From assembly GCA_033675265.1 (NCBI GenBank), contig JAUJYZ010000186.1:62001-126000 (forward strand): a stretch of 64,000 nt of DNA, given 5' to 3'. The translations under genes were made by a program, and so were the position numbers. Origin of the DNA: Actinostola sp. cb2023. Taxonomy: Eukaryota; Cnidaria; Anthozoa; Actiniaria; Actinostolidae. Shown piece after piece: positions 32,466-47,266 of this stretch (within the stretch, counting starts at the first letter, position 1; every line of letters begins with the position of its first letter). The notes under the pieces were generated by a model. That model had not been told where the DNA came from, searched no databases, and was given only the letters and a program-made list of their open reading frames with translations.

Positions 32466-35309
32466 GGACAGAGAGATAGACGGACAGACAAACAAACAGA
32501 TAGACAGACAGACGGACAGACAGATAGACGGACAGACAGATAAGGCGGACAGACAAACAAACAGATAGACAGACAGACGGACAGACAGATAGACGGACAG
32601 ACAGATAAGGCGGACAGACAAACAAACAGATAGGCAGACAGACGTACAGACAGATAGACGGACAGACAGATAAGGCGGACAGACAAACAAACAGATAGAT
32701 AGACAGACAGAAGGATGGACGGACGGGCAGACGGACAGACAGACAGACGGACAGATAGACGGGCAGACAGATAAACGGACAGACAAACAAACAGGCAGAC
32801 AAACAAACAGAAAAACAGACACACTGACAAACAAACAGACAGACAGACGTTTGCACAGAAGAAAATGTTGTAGTTCGGTAGGCCAATATTTCAAATCACG
32901 TGGTCTGGTATTTATCCATTTCCACAATCCTTATTTTAATATTTTCTATTATTTTGATATTCTTATCAGTGTCATTATATACAACCTTGACCATCGTACA
33001 TACCTGACGATGCCGTAAGACTGGATGATAGATTACTTGTTTTCATGATTGATACGTTGAGTGTTTGGTCTTTGGTTGTATAACACAACGATATCAATAT
33101 ATCACCAACTTCTGCGTGAGACATACTTTGAATGGTTGTGATAAATGAACTTGACTGACAATGAAAAATGAAACGATTGTTAGAATACTAAACGACCGTT
33201 CGACAGAGTGCATAACTGACTGACTGACTGATCGACTGACTGACTGACTGACTGACTGACTGACTGACTGACTAACTGACTGACTGACTGATCGACTGAC
33301 TGACTGACTGATGACTGACTGACTGACTGAATCGACTGACTGACTGACTGACTGACTGATGACTGACTGACTGACTGACTGACTGACTGACTGACTGACT
33401 GACTGACTGATCGATCGACTGACTGACTGACTGACTGACTGACTGACTGACTGACTGACTGACTGACTGACTGACTGACTGACTGACTGACTGACTGACT
33501 GACTGACTGACTGACTGACTGACTGACTGATCGACTGACTGACTGACTGACTGACTGACTGACTGACTGACTGGTCGACTGACTGCTGACTGACTGATCG
33601 ACTGAATGACTGACTGACTGACTGACTGATCGACTGACTGACTGACTGACTGGTCGACTGACTGACTGACTGACTGACTGACTGACTGACTGACTGACTG
33701 AATGAATGAATGAATGAATGAATGAATGAATGAATGAATGAATGAATGAATGAATGAATGAATGAATGAATGAATGAATGAATGAATGAATGAATGAATG
33801 AATGAATGAATGAATGACTGACTGATCGACTGACTGACTGACTGACTGACTGACTGACTGACTGACAACTGACTGACTGATGACAGTACAAGATGAACTC
33901 ACGGATGCTTCCTGCATAAAACACCGCACCATCGTCTCATCCCCAATAGGAAGATCAACCAAGGGCACCTGTTCCTCACCAAGCACGTGACTATGTGAAT
34001 ACTGATCATAATAAAACGTTACAAATAATATACTCCTCGAGTAGACATCCTCGTCTGCGGCTACACGGAAAACAAAACTCTCATTGTACATCGGATTGAT
34101 AGATCGACGATGAATTGCAGTCTGTTTCCTTAATGAACGATCCGGAAGTAACGCAATTGTCACGCAAGTGTCTAAACTACCAGAGAAGTCACGCGCTGGA
34201 AAATCACGCCCACAGACAAGAAGGACTTTTAGTTTCCGACTGCGCTCCGAGTATTTGACGACGAAGTTCAGTTCTCCGAGAGCACAATTTTTACCGACAG
34301 TCACTGTGTGGTCGATCTGTTTGTAAGCAGCAGGTTCAATGGATTCCAGGGCTAGCTGTTCATCTGTAAAGTACATGGCAACGAGGCTGAAACGACAAAA
34401 AGGGGAAAATATTAACATTAGAAATAAATGGAGCGTGAATCGAGAATTCGAATCCAGACAAAAGAAATTGAGAAAAAATATTCGGAGGGAAAAAAGTATG
34501 GGAATCGGGTGATGGGAGAAAAACGGAAGAGACGAGGACGGAAGAGAGGAGGGAAATGGGGTAAGGGGAGAAAGATGGGAGAGGAATGAGGCGAGGAGGG
34601 AAGAAGGGCGAAGAATGGGTCGAGAGTGTAAAAGACGATAGAAGTAGTAAGGGGAGAAAAACAGAAGAGGAATGTGGCCGCGGGCCGGAGGGAATAAAGG
34701 AGGGAAATGGGGCGAGGGAGAAAGATGGCAGAAATGAGGTGAGAAGGGAAGAAGGGACGACAGGAGTATTTGAGACTAGAGTAGATAACCGCGAATGAAT
34801 AGGGACTGTCACAGCCTAACATGCAGCAACTATTTTAATAAAATTAAAATTAAAAATTAAAATGATCAGACTTACGACTTTCTCTTTTCCTCTACACTCC
34901 CAGTAGTGTAGCCAGTCCTGGCTTGTGAAAACTCAGGTAGTGGTTGTTGAAGCACATTGTGCCTTGTCTTGGGAATAGAAAAGTCAACGGCTGCTGTCAG
35001 AGATACTCTAGACACAGTGCTGTCAGACCGCTTGTCGCGTCTGCTAAATTGCTCACTTCTAGTCGACTCTGATCTACTTAAACTTGATGGAACACGAATT
35101 GACGATTCGCGTTTCCGTCTTCTCTTTCGACGAAATCGTCGGCAAAGTTCTTTAAGAATTTTACATAAGGTGCCCAGCACGAGCGTTGTTATGGAAACCA
35201 CTAACGCAAGGTATCCAATAAAGTGGCTCGACACCCATGATTCTGTTGGATGCTCGTGAAGAGTCATTATTGATGGACGGTAGTTCGGAAGGTCAGCAGT
35301 GGATGCCAA
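31854..35309 (-). CDS. synaptotagmin-like protein, four exons, 471 aa
   Basis: Exons are 35309-34876, 34386-33903, 33154-33004 and 32200-31854. Donors are GTAAGT, GTGAGT and GTATGT; acceptors end in AG; phases agree. The N-terminus has one membrane segment (about 31-50, HFIGYLALVVSITTLVLGTL) followed by a very basic RRFRRKRRRKR stretch, as in synaptotagmins. C2A follows (LGELNFVVKYSERSRKLKVL ... LLPDRSLRKQTAIHRRSINP ... YNESFVFRV), then C2B (GDILISLCYTTKDQTLNVSI ... FNEALLFRV ... HWYDMLAKP ... AMWHILRG). The family tethers vesicles and triggers or tunes fusion through C2 domains. In C2A two acidic loop residues seem replaced (YYDQYSHSH where Syt1 has an acidic DFDRFSKHD). In C2B most calcium-binding Asp residues are missing (NLSSSLTASS, LNRYNVVGKSS). 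I therefore infer a calcium-independent member. Low-complexity frames in its introns are not coding. Confidence 0.9.
32411..32851. repeat. (GACA)n tetranucleotide array in a synaptotagmin-like intron
   Basis: GACAGACA with variants (GACG, GATA, AACA) fills most of the last intron. A longer unit of about 75 bp (GATAAGGCGGACAGACAAAC...) recurs at about 32,540, 32,606 and 32,670. Frames reading LSVCLSVC are artefacts. Confidence 0.95.
33210..33870. repeat. (GACT)n and (AATG)n arrays in a synaptotagmin-like intron
   Basis: GACT tetramers run from about 33,210 with occasional GATC or ACTG phase breaks. They switch to a pure AATG block at about 33,700-33,815, then back to GACT. The reverse strand reads SVSQSVSQ and FIHSFIHS in a frame fused to the real C2A exon, but a good donor at 33,902-33,897 ends the exon before the array. 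Confidence 0.95.
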
Positions 35310-38099
35310 TGCATTTCATGCGTTATGATGGGTCTGTGAATGGATAGAGGATAGGAATTGAGTATTGGTGCAATAATTGTAGAATAAAAGCTTGCTAAAT
35401 CGCTTGCCAACTTGCAAATGGACAATCAAACGACAGACAGTGGATACCAATGAGAGACAGATGGTCAGTGATACAACATGGCGACAACAAAGAACAAAAA
35501 CATGTAAACAAACAACACATAACAATCCCCAGCAAAACCCAGTTCTTCTGGCTCAAAATAATAATTGTTTTTGGTGATCGAACATCCCGACACCTCCCGC
35601 CCCAGGACCGTTTCTCGAAAGCCCCGTAAGCTTATCGGGCCCGATAAGGGTTTCTTTCAAAATCTATATCTTCAAAACAAACTGAGTAGTTTACAGACAC
35701 AAGTGAAACTTTGCATGAAGGGAAAGTTACTTTGTTCATATGTCAAAAGAACAGCTTTGTAGAGTAAGTGTCTCAGAATTTCTGGGATGTCTTTTCGGGC
35801 CCGAAATGTTTACGGAGCTTTCGAGAAACAGGCCCCTGGACCGCAATGTCATCCCGCCTAAAAACGTATCAGTATCTTGAAATACTTTGCATCATCAAAA
35901 TCGTCATCATTGTTATATATGACGTCAAATGGGTTTAGCATATTTTGCGTGGAGTTACCTTATATGCATTGGCGCGGAGTTTAAAGGACTCGGTCAAGTA
36001 CCAGTTGAACCAAGGGTATGATTATCTCATCCGTTCCTGCCTACGCCTATATTTTAATAGAGAGAATAGTAAAAAAGGGACTATTTTGCTCCGACTCAAT
36101 CTCGTTCCCAGAGCCGTTGTTTCTTCGCCGCTGTCCGACAGTAACGCAGGCTCTTGGGAAGAGATTGGCTCCGACTGAAGAATTTCATCCAAAACATTCG
36201 GCAAACGGTGCGCATGACACTAATTAGTCAAACCACTTGTGATATTATTACCCTAATCCCACTCGAAATAACAGAGGGTACTTAACCATCGATACTACAT
36301 GTACTTCAACCAGGCCGACCTTTAAACCTCTGCTTGTTTTGAACTAGATGACAAACCGACGGAGTTTTAAATGCCAAACAAATGCTTAAGAATCATTGTG
36401 GATTTCAGAAATGTTAGTTAGTTAGGGCGCGACGGAAGGACGTGCACAGTGCGGTGAGATAGCTGATAGCGTATAATACACCATTGATGAACGATTGATG
36501 AACGATCAATGTGATGAACGATCGAACATCTATCGATAAATCTCGACAAAAATTCGGCAACAAATTCATATTCGGACATAATTCGGAAAAAAATATTACA
36601 ACGCGTTTTTATATACTGCGTTGTATTTTAAAAGATACAGATTAAAAAATACTTTTGTTGTCAAACATGACCGAACTAAAATTCGGAGCGTTGTGTAAAG
36701 ACCCTCGACTCGTCCTCCGTTAAAAGTTGTCGAATATGTTTTCTTTGTAGCGAAAACGGCGCCTTTTTACGCGTCTCTTTATCAGCCGTTGATCTTCCCT
36801 CCTGCTGATAAACGCATCTGTGTTTGGTATCACTGCATTTATGTTGTGAAGATCATACGTTCTTGAAGCTGCAAAATCAATGAAAAGACGAAGACAAAAT
36901 AGTCCTTAAAAGCAGATAAGCTTTGATTAGTGTTGTAGTCGTAATGTCGAAGGTTATTGACTTGCATTTAGTCAGCTGTAGATGACCTTCAATGAATCGT
37001 ACTACAGTTTTCAGTGACACTAAAAGCTGTTTTACATTAGACTAACATATTGATACTGTTGCCTCATTGAATGCCTAAACTAGGCTTGAAAAGAAAACAA
37101 ATACTCGACTGAGATACGATGTATTCATTATGTGGTAGAATCTAGCGATTAGTCAATGACACAAAAACGCATGACGAAAATGGGACAGTTATAGTTGTCT
37201 TACTCTACCTTGACGACTTTCACAGTGACGGCGAAGAGAGTATTGCTAGATCATACTGAGTAGATGTCGTGGTAGAACCAACCTTGAGGACTGAAATACG
37301 CGCCAGAGGATACAAAAAAACCGCGCGTCACACAACGTTATGGTAGGAATCCAGAGTATTCAGCTGACCCTATAGCTTGTGCCTTACAGCTGCTACCGTC
37401 ACAGAAAAACGTATTCACATACCAAGGTTAAAGTGTCCTTTTCAAAGATTGGGTTATGCAGAAAAATGGTTGTTGAATTGAGCAGCCGTTGAAAAACAGT
37501 TGGCTTCTCTACAGACTGAAAAATTCATAATCGCGAAATCTTTTGTTTTGCTAACGCTGTAGATTTACCATGGAGATGTCTATGTTATGGATATCGTATT
37601 TAGTATTTACTCAACTCTATCACGTTACGACTTCATGCAGAAGTATTGGAAAATTGGACCATGGACAACGGAGATTAAAATGAGAAGAGAAGAAAAAAAA
37701 GAAAGGGCAAAGAAAAGGAAGGGAAGGAAAAACCTTGAAAATACTGAAAAATGGTTCAGAAGTTGTCCACACTCCATACACATCGTCAGTCGTTGATTAT
37801 ACAAGTCAGAAAAAATCAGATGTAATCATGGAGGTCTCTAAAATGACGTCAAATGGCTTATAGTAATTGGAATTCGAAATTTTACATTTTAAATTTTAAA
37901 AGAGGATTAGCCTAATAAACCGCAAATATTCACGAGTGTATTTGTGCATGGATATAGATTCGCATAAATTTTGAATTCAAGTTTTGGACACCTGAGCGTC
38001 TATTTCTCGTGGGTGACCTCTCTTAAAATGCTCACCTTCGATAATTTTTCTGATTCAATAAATATTTGATTGGATTCTTGACAAATTGATTGATAATCG
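35310..38099. other. gene-free stretch
   Basis: No coding frame is supported. A hairpin lies at about 36,100-36,170 (AATCTCGTTCCCAGAGCC/GGCTCTTGGGAAGAGATT); related end sequences appear near 38,730-38,762. The remainder is AT-rich with nothing recognised. The sequence just above 35,310 should contain the synaptotagmin-like promoter. Confidence 0.5.
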
Positions 38100-38104
38100 C
38101 CTTA

Positions 38105-38400
38105 CTGGCTAACTGGTCGATTGACTGAATGACTGACCGACCGATCGACTGTCTGTCTGAATGACTGACTGTCTGTCTAACCTTGACTGAATGAATGACT
38201 TGCTGAATGACTGACTGGCTGGCTGATTGGATGTCTGACTGAATGAATGACGAATCGATAGTCTGACCGACTCTCTGAATGAACTGACTGATAGCTGACT
38301 GTCTGACATTGTGTACTGTATGGATGAATGAATGACAGATTACCTTTTCTATCTGGCTAACTGACTGTCTGACTGACTGATGGATTGACTCAATGGCTCA
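38105..38400. repeat. degenerate (GACT)n/(GAAT)n tetranucleotide array
   Basis: GACTGACT and GAATGAAT units with many substitutions. It is an older relative of the arrays in the synaptotagmin-like gene. Confidence 0.85.
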
Positions 38401-41280
38401 GTGACGGATAGATGGGCGGATATAAAGAGCCATTGCCCAGTTCAATTTTAGAACAGCAGAGAAATTGCTTCGACTTTGCTTGACTTTCCGACCAACCCGC
38501 TGCCTCGAACCCAGTCGCTTCTTCGGAGGGGAAGGGGAGGGAGAGGGGGAGACGAGAAAACGAAAAGAACTGGGGAGCAAAAGCACCATGGGAAGGGATT
38601 AGAGGGAATCGCAAAGGAGCAAGGGAAGGGAGAAGATACCCGTATTAGTTATACAGCGATAGTTGTGTGCTTTGACCTTATATGGTGTGTGTGCCGATAC
38701 ATGGCTTTGAGGTCAGTCTTGTGCTGACCAAGAGGAACGTGGGCTCTGGGGACGAGATTGAGTTGCACGGAGTTGATGAAAAGAAGGGTGTGCGTACGCC
38801 TCCTATGACCTCCTAAGTAGAGCGCAACTATCTCGAACACCCAGCCAACATCGCAAGCATATCACAAGCCCTTGCATGGACAAGCTATAACCATAGTTAG
38901 TAGAGGGGACTGGTTGGGAAACCTTTTGTTATGTTTTTGTTCGGGTTTTTTTCAACCGTGACCGTGCACAAATCTTTTTGTTTTGTCATTGTTTTGCCTT
39001 AATTTGCTATGGTTGAGCAACTGAACCCAAACGTTTCTTTTGGCTGCTTGTTCGATATATTCCAATTAAAAATTAAAAATATTAGAATATTTCAATAAGT
39101 AATCCAATAGAGAACATTTGGGTTCATTCATTTAGCCATTTTCTAATGAATTTGAACAAACATTGTGCACGGTCAGGACCCGTTCAACATCATAATGACA
39201 TTAGGACTAAAACAAAGAAATATAATAAAAGGCTTCCTAACCATTCCCTCTACTAACTATGCTATAACCAAGAACTGTACAGTTTGCATGCAAAAAACGG
39301 TACGAACCAGATTCCACAAGCAATTAAATTCCAAAGGTTATGTAATACCATTGTTATTCCTTTGTCATAATACAAAGAGCTACAGACTTCTACAATTCTA
39401 AAAGTCGTTTACAAATGGTGCAGGGTGATATAATCCTTTTGTCCGCATTATAAAGTTATTGTTTAATATGGCATTGTTATGGGTCAGGGTTCCCATGGGA
39501 GCGATAATGATTTTATGTGAAAGCCTTGAATATCGACTAAAATGAATATGAAACTGAATTTTCGCGCGAAAATTTCTTACTGAAACTGCGTATTTAAAAA
39601 ATCAATACAAAAATAAGAAATAAGAAAAAAAACAGTTTTTGTGATATTTGCAACGTTTACACACCAAATAAACTGGCTTTATTTACATTAGAGAGAAATT
39701 GTACTTTTTATCGTTGGAGAGATTAAAACGACCCAAGTCAAAATCAACGGTATTTCTGTGAGAATTTCTTTAAGTTGTACTGGGTTTGTAAGAATTCTGT
39801 GAGAGGTGGTTATACAGTTAATGTTTGGCATTCTTGCTTCACGTGGCCGTACGTAAATCGCTCTACATCCAGACTTATTCAAACCTTCTACACAAATGTA
39901 CATCACACACACATCCAGCTAAGGACGCTAAGCACAACACTGTTCAGTTACCAAATAATATATACATACATATATATTTGAAATATTCTATACATTGTCA
40001 AAACAATGACATTACAGAGAGAAGCTTCACCGACAGTCCTCACCTGAACACTGTAATTCAAAGTCTCCCGACATCAAAGTTTGCCAAACTTTTTCCTTGA
40101 ACAAGAGTTTCAACTGAAAGTCTTCCAATCTGTTACACTGTCATGTTTCCAAACTCTACGCGGACGGAGAACTGTTCCAAGAAATGCCACAGTTTTCAAA
40201 TTCGTCCTCCGTTTAACGGAATACAAGCGGGTTACGTTAAGGAATGTATGGCCGAGTGAATCCTTTTGTCTCGCGTAGTCTGATATCGATATGTAAACAT
40301 TCGACGTCAGAACATTGATTTGAATTCTAACGTTCGTGAGTTTGCACATATTTGTTACTTTAGCTCATTTTTGGGCAAAAAAGACGAATATTTTGCTCGG
40401 AAATTTTGTAAGTTTTTAAGACCGTTTTTGAACAAAATAAAAATAATGAGAATGTATGTTTTTTGTAATGTAATGTTTTTTCTTCTTCTGAAGTCTGTAT
40501 ATCACCTCAGTCCTCGCTTCAACAATTACAACAACAATAGAGAAAAAAACCTTAATTTTATTTTTCACGCAAACATTCATCACACCGGAAAAGATTCAAA
40601 AACGTTTATTTTTCAGAAATTTCTTTTTGACAACTTGTTATTTAGAAAAAGCTAGATGTTTTCTGTCATTGTTTTTAATATGAAACTGTCAAAAGGGACG
40701 CCATATTTAGACAGTTTATATTTAAAATGTTTATCTTGCACGGCGTCCCTGTCATGTGACATCTCTAGTTCACCTCCCTACATAGGTATAGTGGTATTCC
40801 ATTTTAATAAACAAAAGTGGAATTTTTCGTAAAATCTAGAAATTATACGTTCACGTTATTTCCATTTATTTTTGACATTTCACGCTCACGTCACGCAATA
40901 CTGCCATCACATTTTTCGACCAATGAAAATTATTGTTGTGTAAGGACTCACAACAATAATTTGTTTTAGGAGTAATTTGAATAATGCGTGACGTCTGTCA
41001 CGTCACGCAATATTTCACCGTGACATCTGAATTTACATATTTGAAAGCCGCAAAATTCAATGCAACGTTTTACTTTGTGATATGCTACTTTGAACGTTAG
41101 CAGTATCATTGACATTTCGCATTATCTAACATGCAAGAACAAGTACATGTATTATTTTACATATCTGCTGAGTGTGGTGAGATAACTTGGTAGTAATCAT
41201 GTTTAGTATTCCTCTTCTTGTTCTCGGTTTCCTTTATATCCACCAACGATTATGAGATCCTCTAAAATAAAGGAAATGAA
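38401..41280. other. gene-free stretch
   Basis: Frames are short and of biased composition. Imperfect inverted segments GACCGTGCACAA and TTGTGCACGGTC at about 38,960 and 39,165 may be ends of a MITE. A small hairpin at about 40,927-40,963 (AATTATTGTTGTG/CACAACAATAATT) is also seen. Nothing else is supported. Confidence 0.45.
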
Positions 41281-41480
41281 AGAATGGATCAAGAAATGAA
41301 TGAACAAATGAATGAACAAATGAATGAATAGATGGATGGATGAATGGATGGATGAATGGGTGGATCATTGAATGAATCAGTGAATGAATACATGAATGTA
41401 ACAAACAAATAGACTAATGAACAAATGAGTAAATAAACAAATGAATGAATGAATAAGAATAATAAGAATGAATGAATGAG
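41281..41480. repeat. (AATG)n-type array
   Basis: GAATGAAT and GATGGATG tetramers with many variants. No coding meaning. Confidence 0.88.
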
Positions 41481-42151
41481 AGGAAGAAAGATATATAGCA
41501 AAGAAAAGAGGCAGAAATGGCAGAATAGAAAAAATAAAGCAAACAAAAGTAGTTACAAGATGAATAAGAATGATGACAAAAGTAAAACGAGAGTGAACAG
41601 TGTGTCAACTAACTTAAAATGATTGAGCAGCCAAACTTTTTCTGTCCATCTTGGTCGATGTAATTATTGTAATCCAACGATCCCTGAACAAACAACCTAG
41701 TCCTGCAAAGTACATTAGAAAAATAGAAAAAGAAAGGCATGTCAAATTCATAAATACATTACTTTTCATTATTGGCAATAACTGAACAACACTGCAGGCA
41801 TCAATCCTGTGTTCTACATGTACTTTATGAATGGTGATACAAATCAATTACAGGGACTGCGGAGCGAGTTTCATATTGAGGGGGCTAAAGCCTTCAAAAC
41901 ACCTGAAAATGGCTGGATTTTTTTAGAACATGTAATGGGAAGCTTTGCCTTTATTGAGGAGGCTGAAGTCCTTTTAGCCCCCCTCTCCGCGGTCATTGAA
42001 TTAACCATTAATTTGCAATATAATGCACAATCTGATTGGCTGGCTACCAGGTTTATATCAGAGAACTGAGACATGGTGGCATGAAAAAGCATATGGAGTG
42101 CACATTTACCTGGCTAGTAAATGTACATCAGATAGACAGAGGTTTAATAGC
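41481..42151. other. gene-free stretch
   Basis: The only longer frame (about 41,809-42,069) lacks recognisable domains and looks like interspersed repeat sequence. No gene is supported. Confidence 0.4.
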
Positions 42152-43936
<1,785 letters not shown>

Positions 43937-44262
43937 TTCAAACAGGGTAGCAAAGGGGTTACGCATGACTCTTGATTTGACCAAAAAATGAGCGTGAATC
44001 GTGAAATTCATAAAAATTTGAGCGTGATGCGTGAATTTATGTTTCAACGTGATGCGTTGACCGACTGTGATTCGTGATTTACCGCTGTTATGCTCTGTGT
44101 GAAACGTGAACGTTTAGGATCTAAACGTTCCAAAAATTAGGATCCTAAATTTTGGCTAGCGCTCGTGATTCGTGAATTTCGGACATTTTGGTCCGTGAAT
44201 TTACAAAAACATCGCCCGTGAAGCATGATCATGACCCCCCCCCTTTGCTACCCTGTTCAAAG
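43937..44262. repeat. MITE-like inverted repeat
   Basis: TTCAAACAGGGTAGCAAAGG on the left and CCTTTGCTACCCTGTTCAAA on the right. The inside is rich in GTGAATCGTGAA/GCGTGATGCGTGA phrases. It is 326 bp and non-coding. Confidence 0.78.
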
Positions 44263-46396
44263 GCATACATCTACTACTTGTGCAAATCCGGCACACTGTT
44301 AAACACTAATATTACTCTTACTGTTAATAATCTAATTACTCTTAAACACTAATATCGTGTTTAAATAAAAGTTTTTGTATTGTATTGTATTATTGTTCAT
44401 AAATGCCATCATTCAACAGCTCTAAATGATATGTAACTTTACTCAAAGCAAGCGTAATTGAAGCATACAAATAACATTGTGTTACAGGTCATTCCATGTT
44501 TAGATGTTAATCATTGACTCAGATCAGTATGCAAACTTTCAAACAAACAAAAACATGGAAAAAGTTTTTTGCAAAGGAATAAACTGTCAAAAATATTCAC
44601 CATTTGAAAATTCTCCATAAAACAGTTGTGAATATACATGTTAACATCTGTAACTGTGCATGAGTAAATAAATAAATTTTGAACAATTTTGTTTGACGGT
44701 TTTTGAAACATGAGTAGTCTGAATTTACGCGCGAAATTTGCGCGCGCTTTTTGTGGTACATTCACAAATCACACCACAGCGGTTAGTTGACATAACCTGA
44801 CTTTCAACACTTGGGACGACGTCATTGATTCACGCGCACAAGAAACTGCACATTCAACAATGGAGAACCAAGGCTATTCTAGAGCTCTGTGAAAGCTGAT
44901 TTTAAACTTATGGGCTATGTGTTGTAAGACATAGAGCAAGATTTGCGTGAGATGTCGTGAACTTTGAACAAGACAAATCGTTTGTAAAACTCTGGTAAAA
45001 CTAACGGTGAACACATAAGCTTATTTGCACATCTCAGCCTCAAGGTAAGACTTTCCTTTATCTATATTAGTAAGTAGAGGTTATATAGCTATTCTATCAG
45101 AACTTTTACGGTGAAATTATTGAACCAATTTGACATTGTCATTCAAACTTACATCGACCACCGCGTGGAACTTCACCGAACGGAACTTCACATCTCGCGA
45201 CAACGCGTCGTATCTGCGCAGAAATATCAAAGAAAATTGAAAGTACAGGTCATGAAGTGTCCTATCGTGCAGGTTACATTGATATTTTGGCTATATTACT
45301 TGCCTGTAAAAGCGACCTTCTTGCAAACATTTCGAACGAATTTTGTACTGACTTGATCTCGTGCAGGTAACCTCCCCTTGGTGCAAAATTCCCCACTTCC
45401 CTCCCCTACAGAGTTTTAAATTTCCTCTTGTTTTCCCGCGCGCTGATTCTCGCGCGCTGAACAAAATTTCGTGTCTTTTTATTTACATTGTCAAAAAAAA
45501 ATTATTTGATAGAATATTATTGAGTTTTTAAACAATTTAAAAATTGTTTTATTTTTTCTTTCCTTTGTTCTAATTTAAATTTTAAATAACGTATTTTCAC
45601 CTAGTTTAGGTAAAACTTAAATTAATATGAGTCAGGATCCCATTACTAATGGGCTCATGTATATGAGTATATAAATAATATAATTCTACAACCATTTTTC
45701 CTCAGTAATAATTTATAGTTATTAATCATTGATAGTTACAGTAGTCAACTAGCTGGACACCCTCGGGACCAACTTTTGCTGTCTGGCTTAGTGAGGTGTC
45801 CGTCTTACAGAGAGATCATTTGAAGTAAAAGAGTGCAGCAGGGACTAGCCTTCCCTCCCCCCATCTTCCCCCAGTTCCCCCCCTTTCCCTCCTCATCCCC
45901 CCTCCCCCTCCCCCTCCCCCTCCCCCTCCCCCCCCTCCCCTTTCCCTATTCCACCTTTTCCCTATTCCTCCCTTTCCCTATTTCCTCCCTTTCCCATATT
46001 CCTCCCTTTCCCTATTCCTCCCTTTCCCTATTCCTCCCTTTCCCTATTCCTCCCTTTCACCTTCCCCCCTCCCCTCAGAGAGGCTTGTTCACAGGCTAAG
46101 CAGGGACCAGACAAAGGTGTCCATCTTAGAGAGATGTTTGTCATAGACGGAGGTGTCCATCTTAGACAGATGTCCGTCTAATGCAAATAACAGTTAAAAA
46201 TCAAGGAATATCGTGCATTTCCAAAGAACTGTAAAGTGTGGTTTTCAAGTATGATTATTATTCATTCATTGCGCAAATACTCAAACACTTACATTTATTT
46301 ATTTATTATTTATATATTTTCTTTCAAAAACTCACATGCAGAAATGTAGATTATGCGGAGGCACCTATATGTGTTCTCTTCTGGAGGTACGCTCTC
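44263..46396. other. gene-free stretch
   Basis: No supported coding frame. It includes the polypyrimidine hairpin listed at 45,835. The remainder is AT-rich. Confidence 0.5.
45835..46105. repeat. polypyrimidine element with paired ends
   Basis: GCAGGGACTAGCCTTCCCTC at the left and AGGCTTGTTCACAGGCTAAG, then GCAGGGACC, at the right. The middle consists of CCCTTTCCCTATTCCTC units repeated about six times and CCCCCT runs. It is a relative of the polypurine hairpin at 10.16 kb. Confidence 0.6.
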
Positions 46397-47266
46397 CTAC
46401 TTCCCTGGATGTTCTCTACTTATTATATTTGGTGAAATCTTTCCTTCCACTTTCACGCTTGTCGGTGTAAGAGTGGGAAAATAGGAAAAGGTGAATGTCC
46501 TTGACATGTCTGCTATACCAACACCTCTCTCATCTTTCTTTAACCGCTTTCTCCTGGCTTTCTCTTTGAGGTTTGGTAACTTGAGCATGGCATCACTTTC
46601 TTTGTCTAATTTCTTTTCTCTTTTTCTGGCGTTTTTATATTCTTTCAAAAGTCTTTTGTGGTTTTGAGTTTTTAGCTTCAAATGGTCTGCTTTGACTGTC
46701 AAATCGTTTTTCATCAGATTGTTTATCAGAGAATTTATATACTGTGCGTTACTGAGTTTCAATGATTGCCATTTCTCTTTTTTTCGATATTCCTGAGCCA
46801 AATTCCTGCCTGTGTTGTACCTAAGCTCACTACGCTTCAAATCTCCTTCGAGTTCTTTCGACTTTTGTTGCATTGCCGCAATTTCTAGACTATTGAATGA
46901 ACTTCCATCACCATTTGAAAACAGCTTCCTTTTCGTTTCAGAACTTTTCTGTTCAACTGTTCGTGTCAAAAGAGAAAATTTCTCTTTAAAAATTGCTCTT
47001 CTTTTCTGGTTTATGAGACCCAGTTTCGCTGTTAGATTTCTCTGAAGTGTTTTTTCGCCCTCTAAGACTTTGTACAGTATATCTTTTCGCCCTTGTTTTA
47101 GAGCTCTACAAATCTCCACTGACAAGTCAAACGTGCAGTCCAATTTCTCCGCGGCAGTCTTTCCTTTGGTAGACTCCTCGTTGGATCCTAAGTGAGTTTC
47201 TTCAAGATCTTGTGATAAAACATTAGTGTCTTCAGAACAATATCCACAGGATTCCGCCCGGTTCAT
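46397..47266 (-). CDS. intronless coiled-coil protein, 289 aa, R-T-F-T-F-S-Y tail motif
   Basis: A single uninterrupted frame from ATG at 47266. The protein is Lys/Arg/Glu-rich and mostly helical (about 60-250; for example LEIAAMQQKSKELEGDLKRSE). It is followed near 255-264 by SRTFTFSYFP and a short tail. The C-terminal block is shared in form with the genes at 50,969 and 59,060 (SRSFTYSYLP, TRAYTFSYF), so the three are probably diverged paralogues. No catalytic domain or membrane segment is visible. I do not recognise the family; a structural (cytoskeletal or ciliary) role is only a guess from composition. Lack of introns in a genome whose other genes have them hints at an old retrocopy origin. 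Confidence 0.78.
   Translation of the reverse strand: MNRAESCGYCSEDTNVLSQDLEETHLGSNEESTKGKTAAEKLDCTFDLSVEICRALKQGRKDILYKVLEGEKTLQRNLTAKLGLINQKRRAIFKEKFSLLTRTVEQKSSETKRKLFSNGDGSSFNSLEIAAMQQKSKELEGDLKRSELRYNTGRNLAQEYRKKEKWQSLKLSNAQYINSLINNLMKNDLTVKADHLKLKTQNHKRLLKEYKNARKREKKLDKESDAMLKLPNLKEKARRKRLKKDERGVGIADMSRTFTFSYFPTLTPTSVKVEGKISPNIISREHPGK

Noticed and set aside
32221..32927. Cys-rich LSVCLSVC protein frames
   Set aside because: Pure translation of a GACA array, open in three frames.
33180..33902. SVSQ/FIHS repeat as a genuine C-terminal extension of the C2A protein
   Set aside because: A good donor (GTGAGT at 33,902-33,897) ends the exon and the C2B exons follow in phase; the array is intronic.
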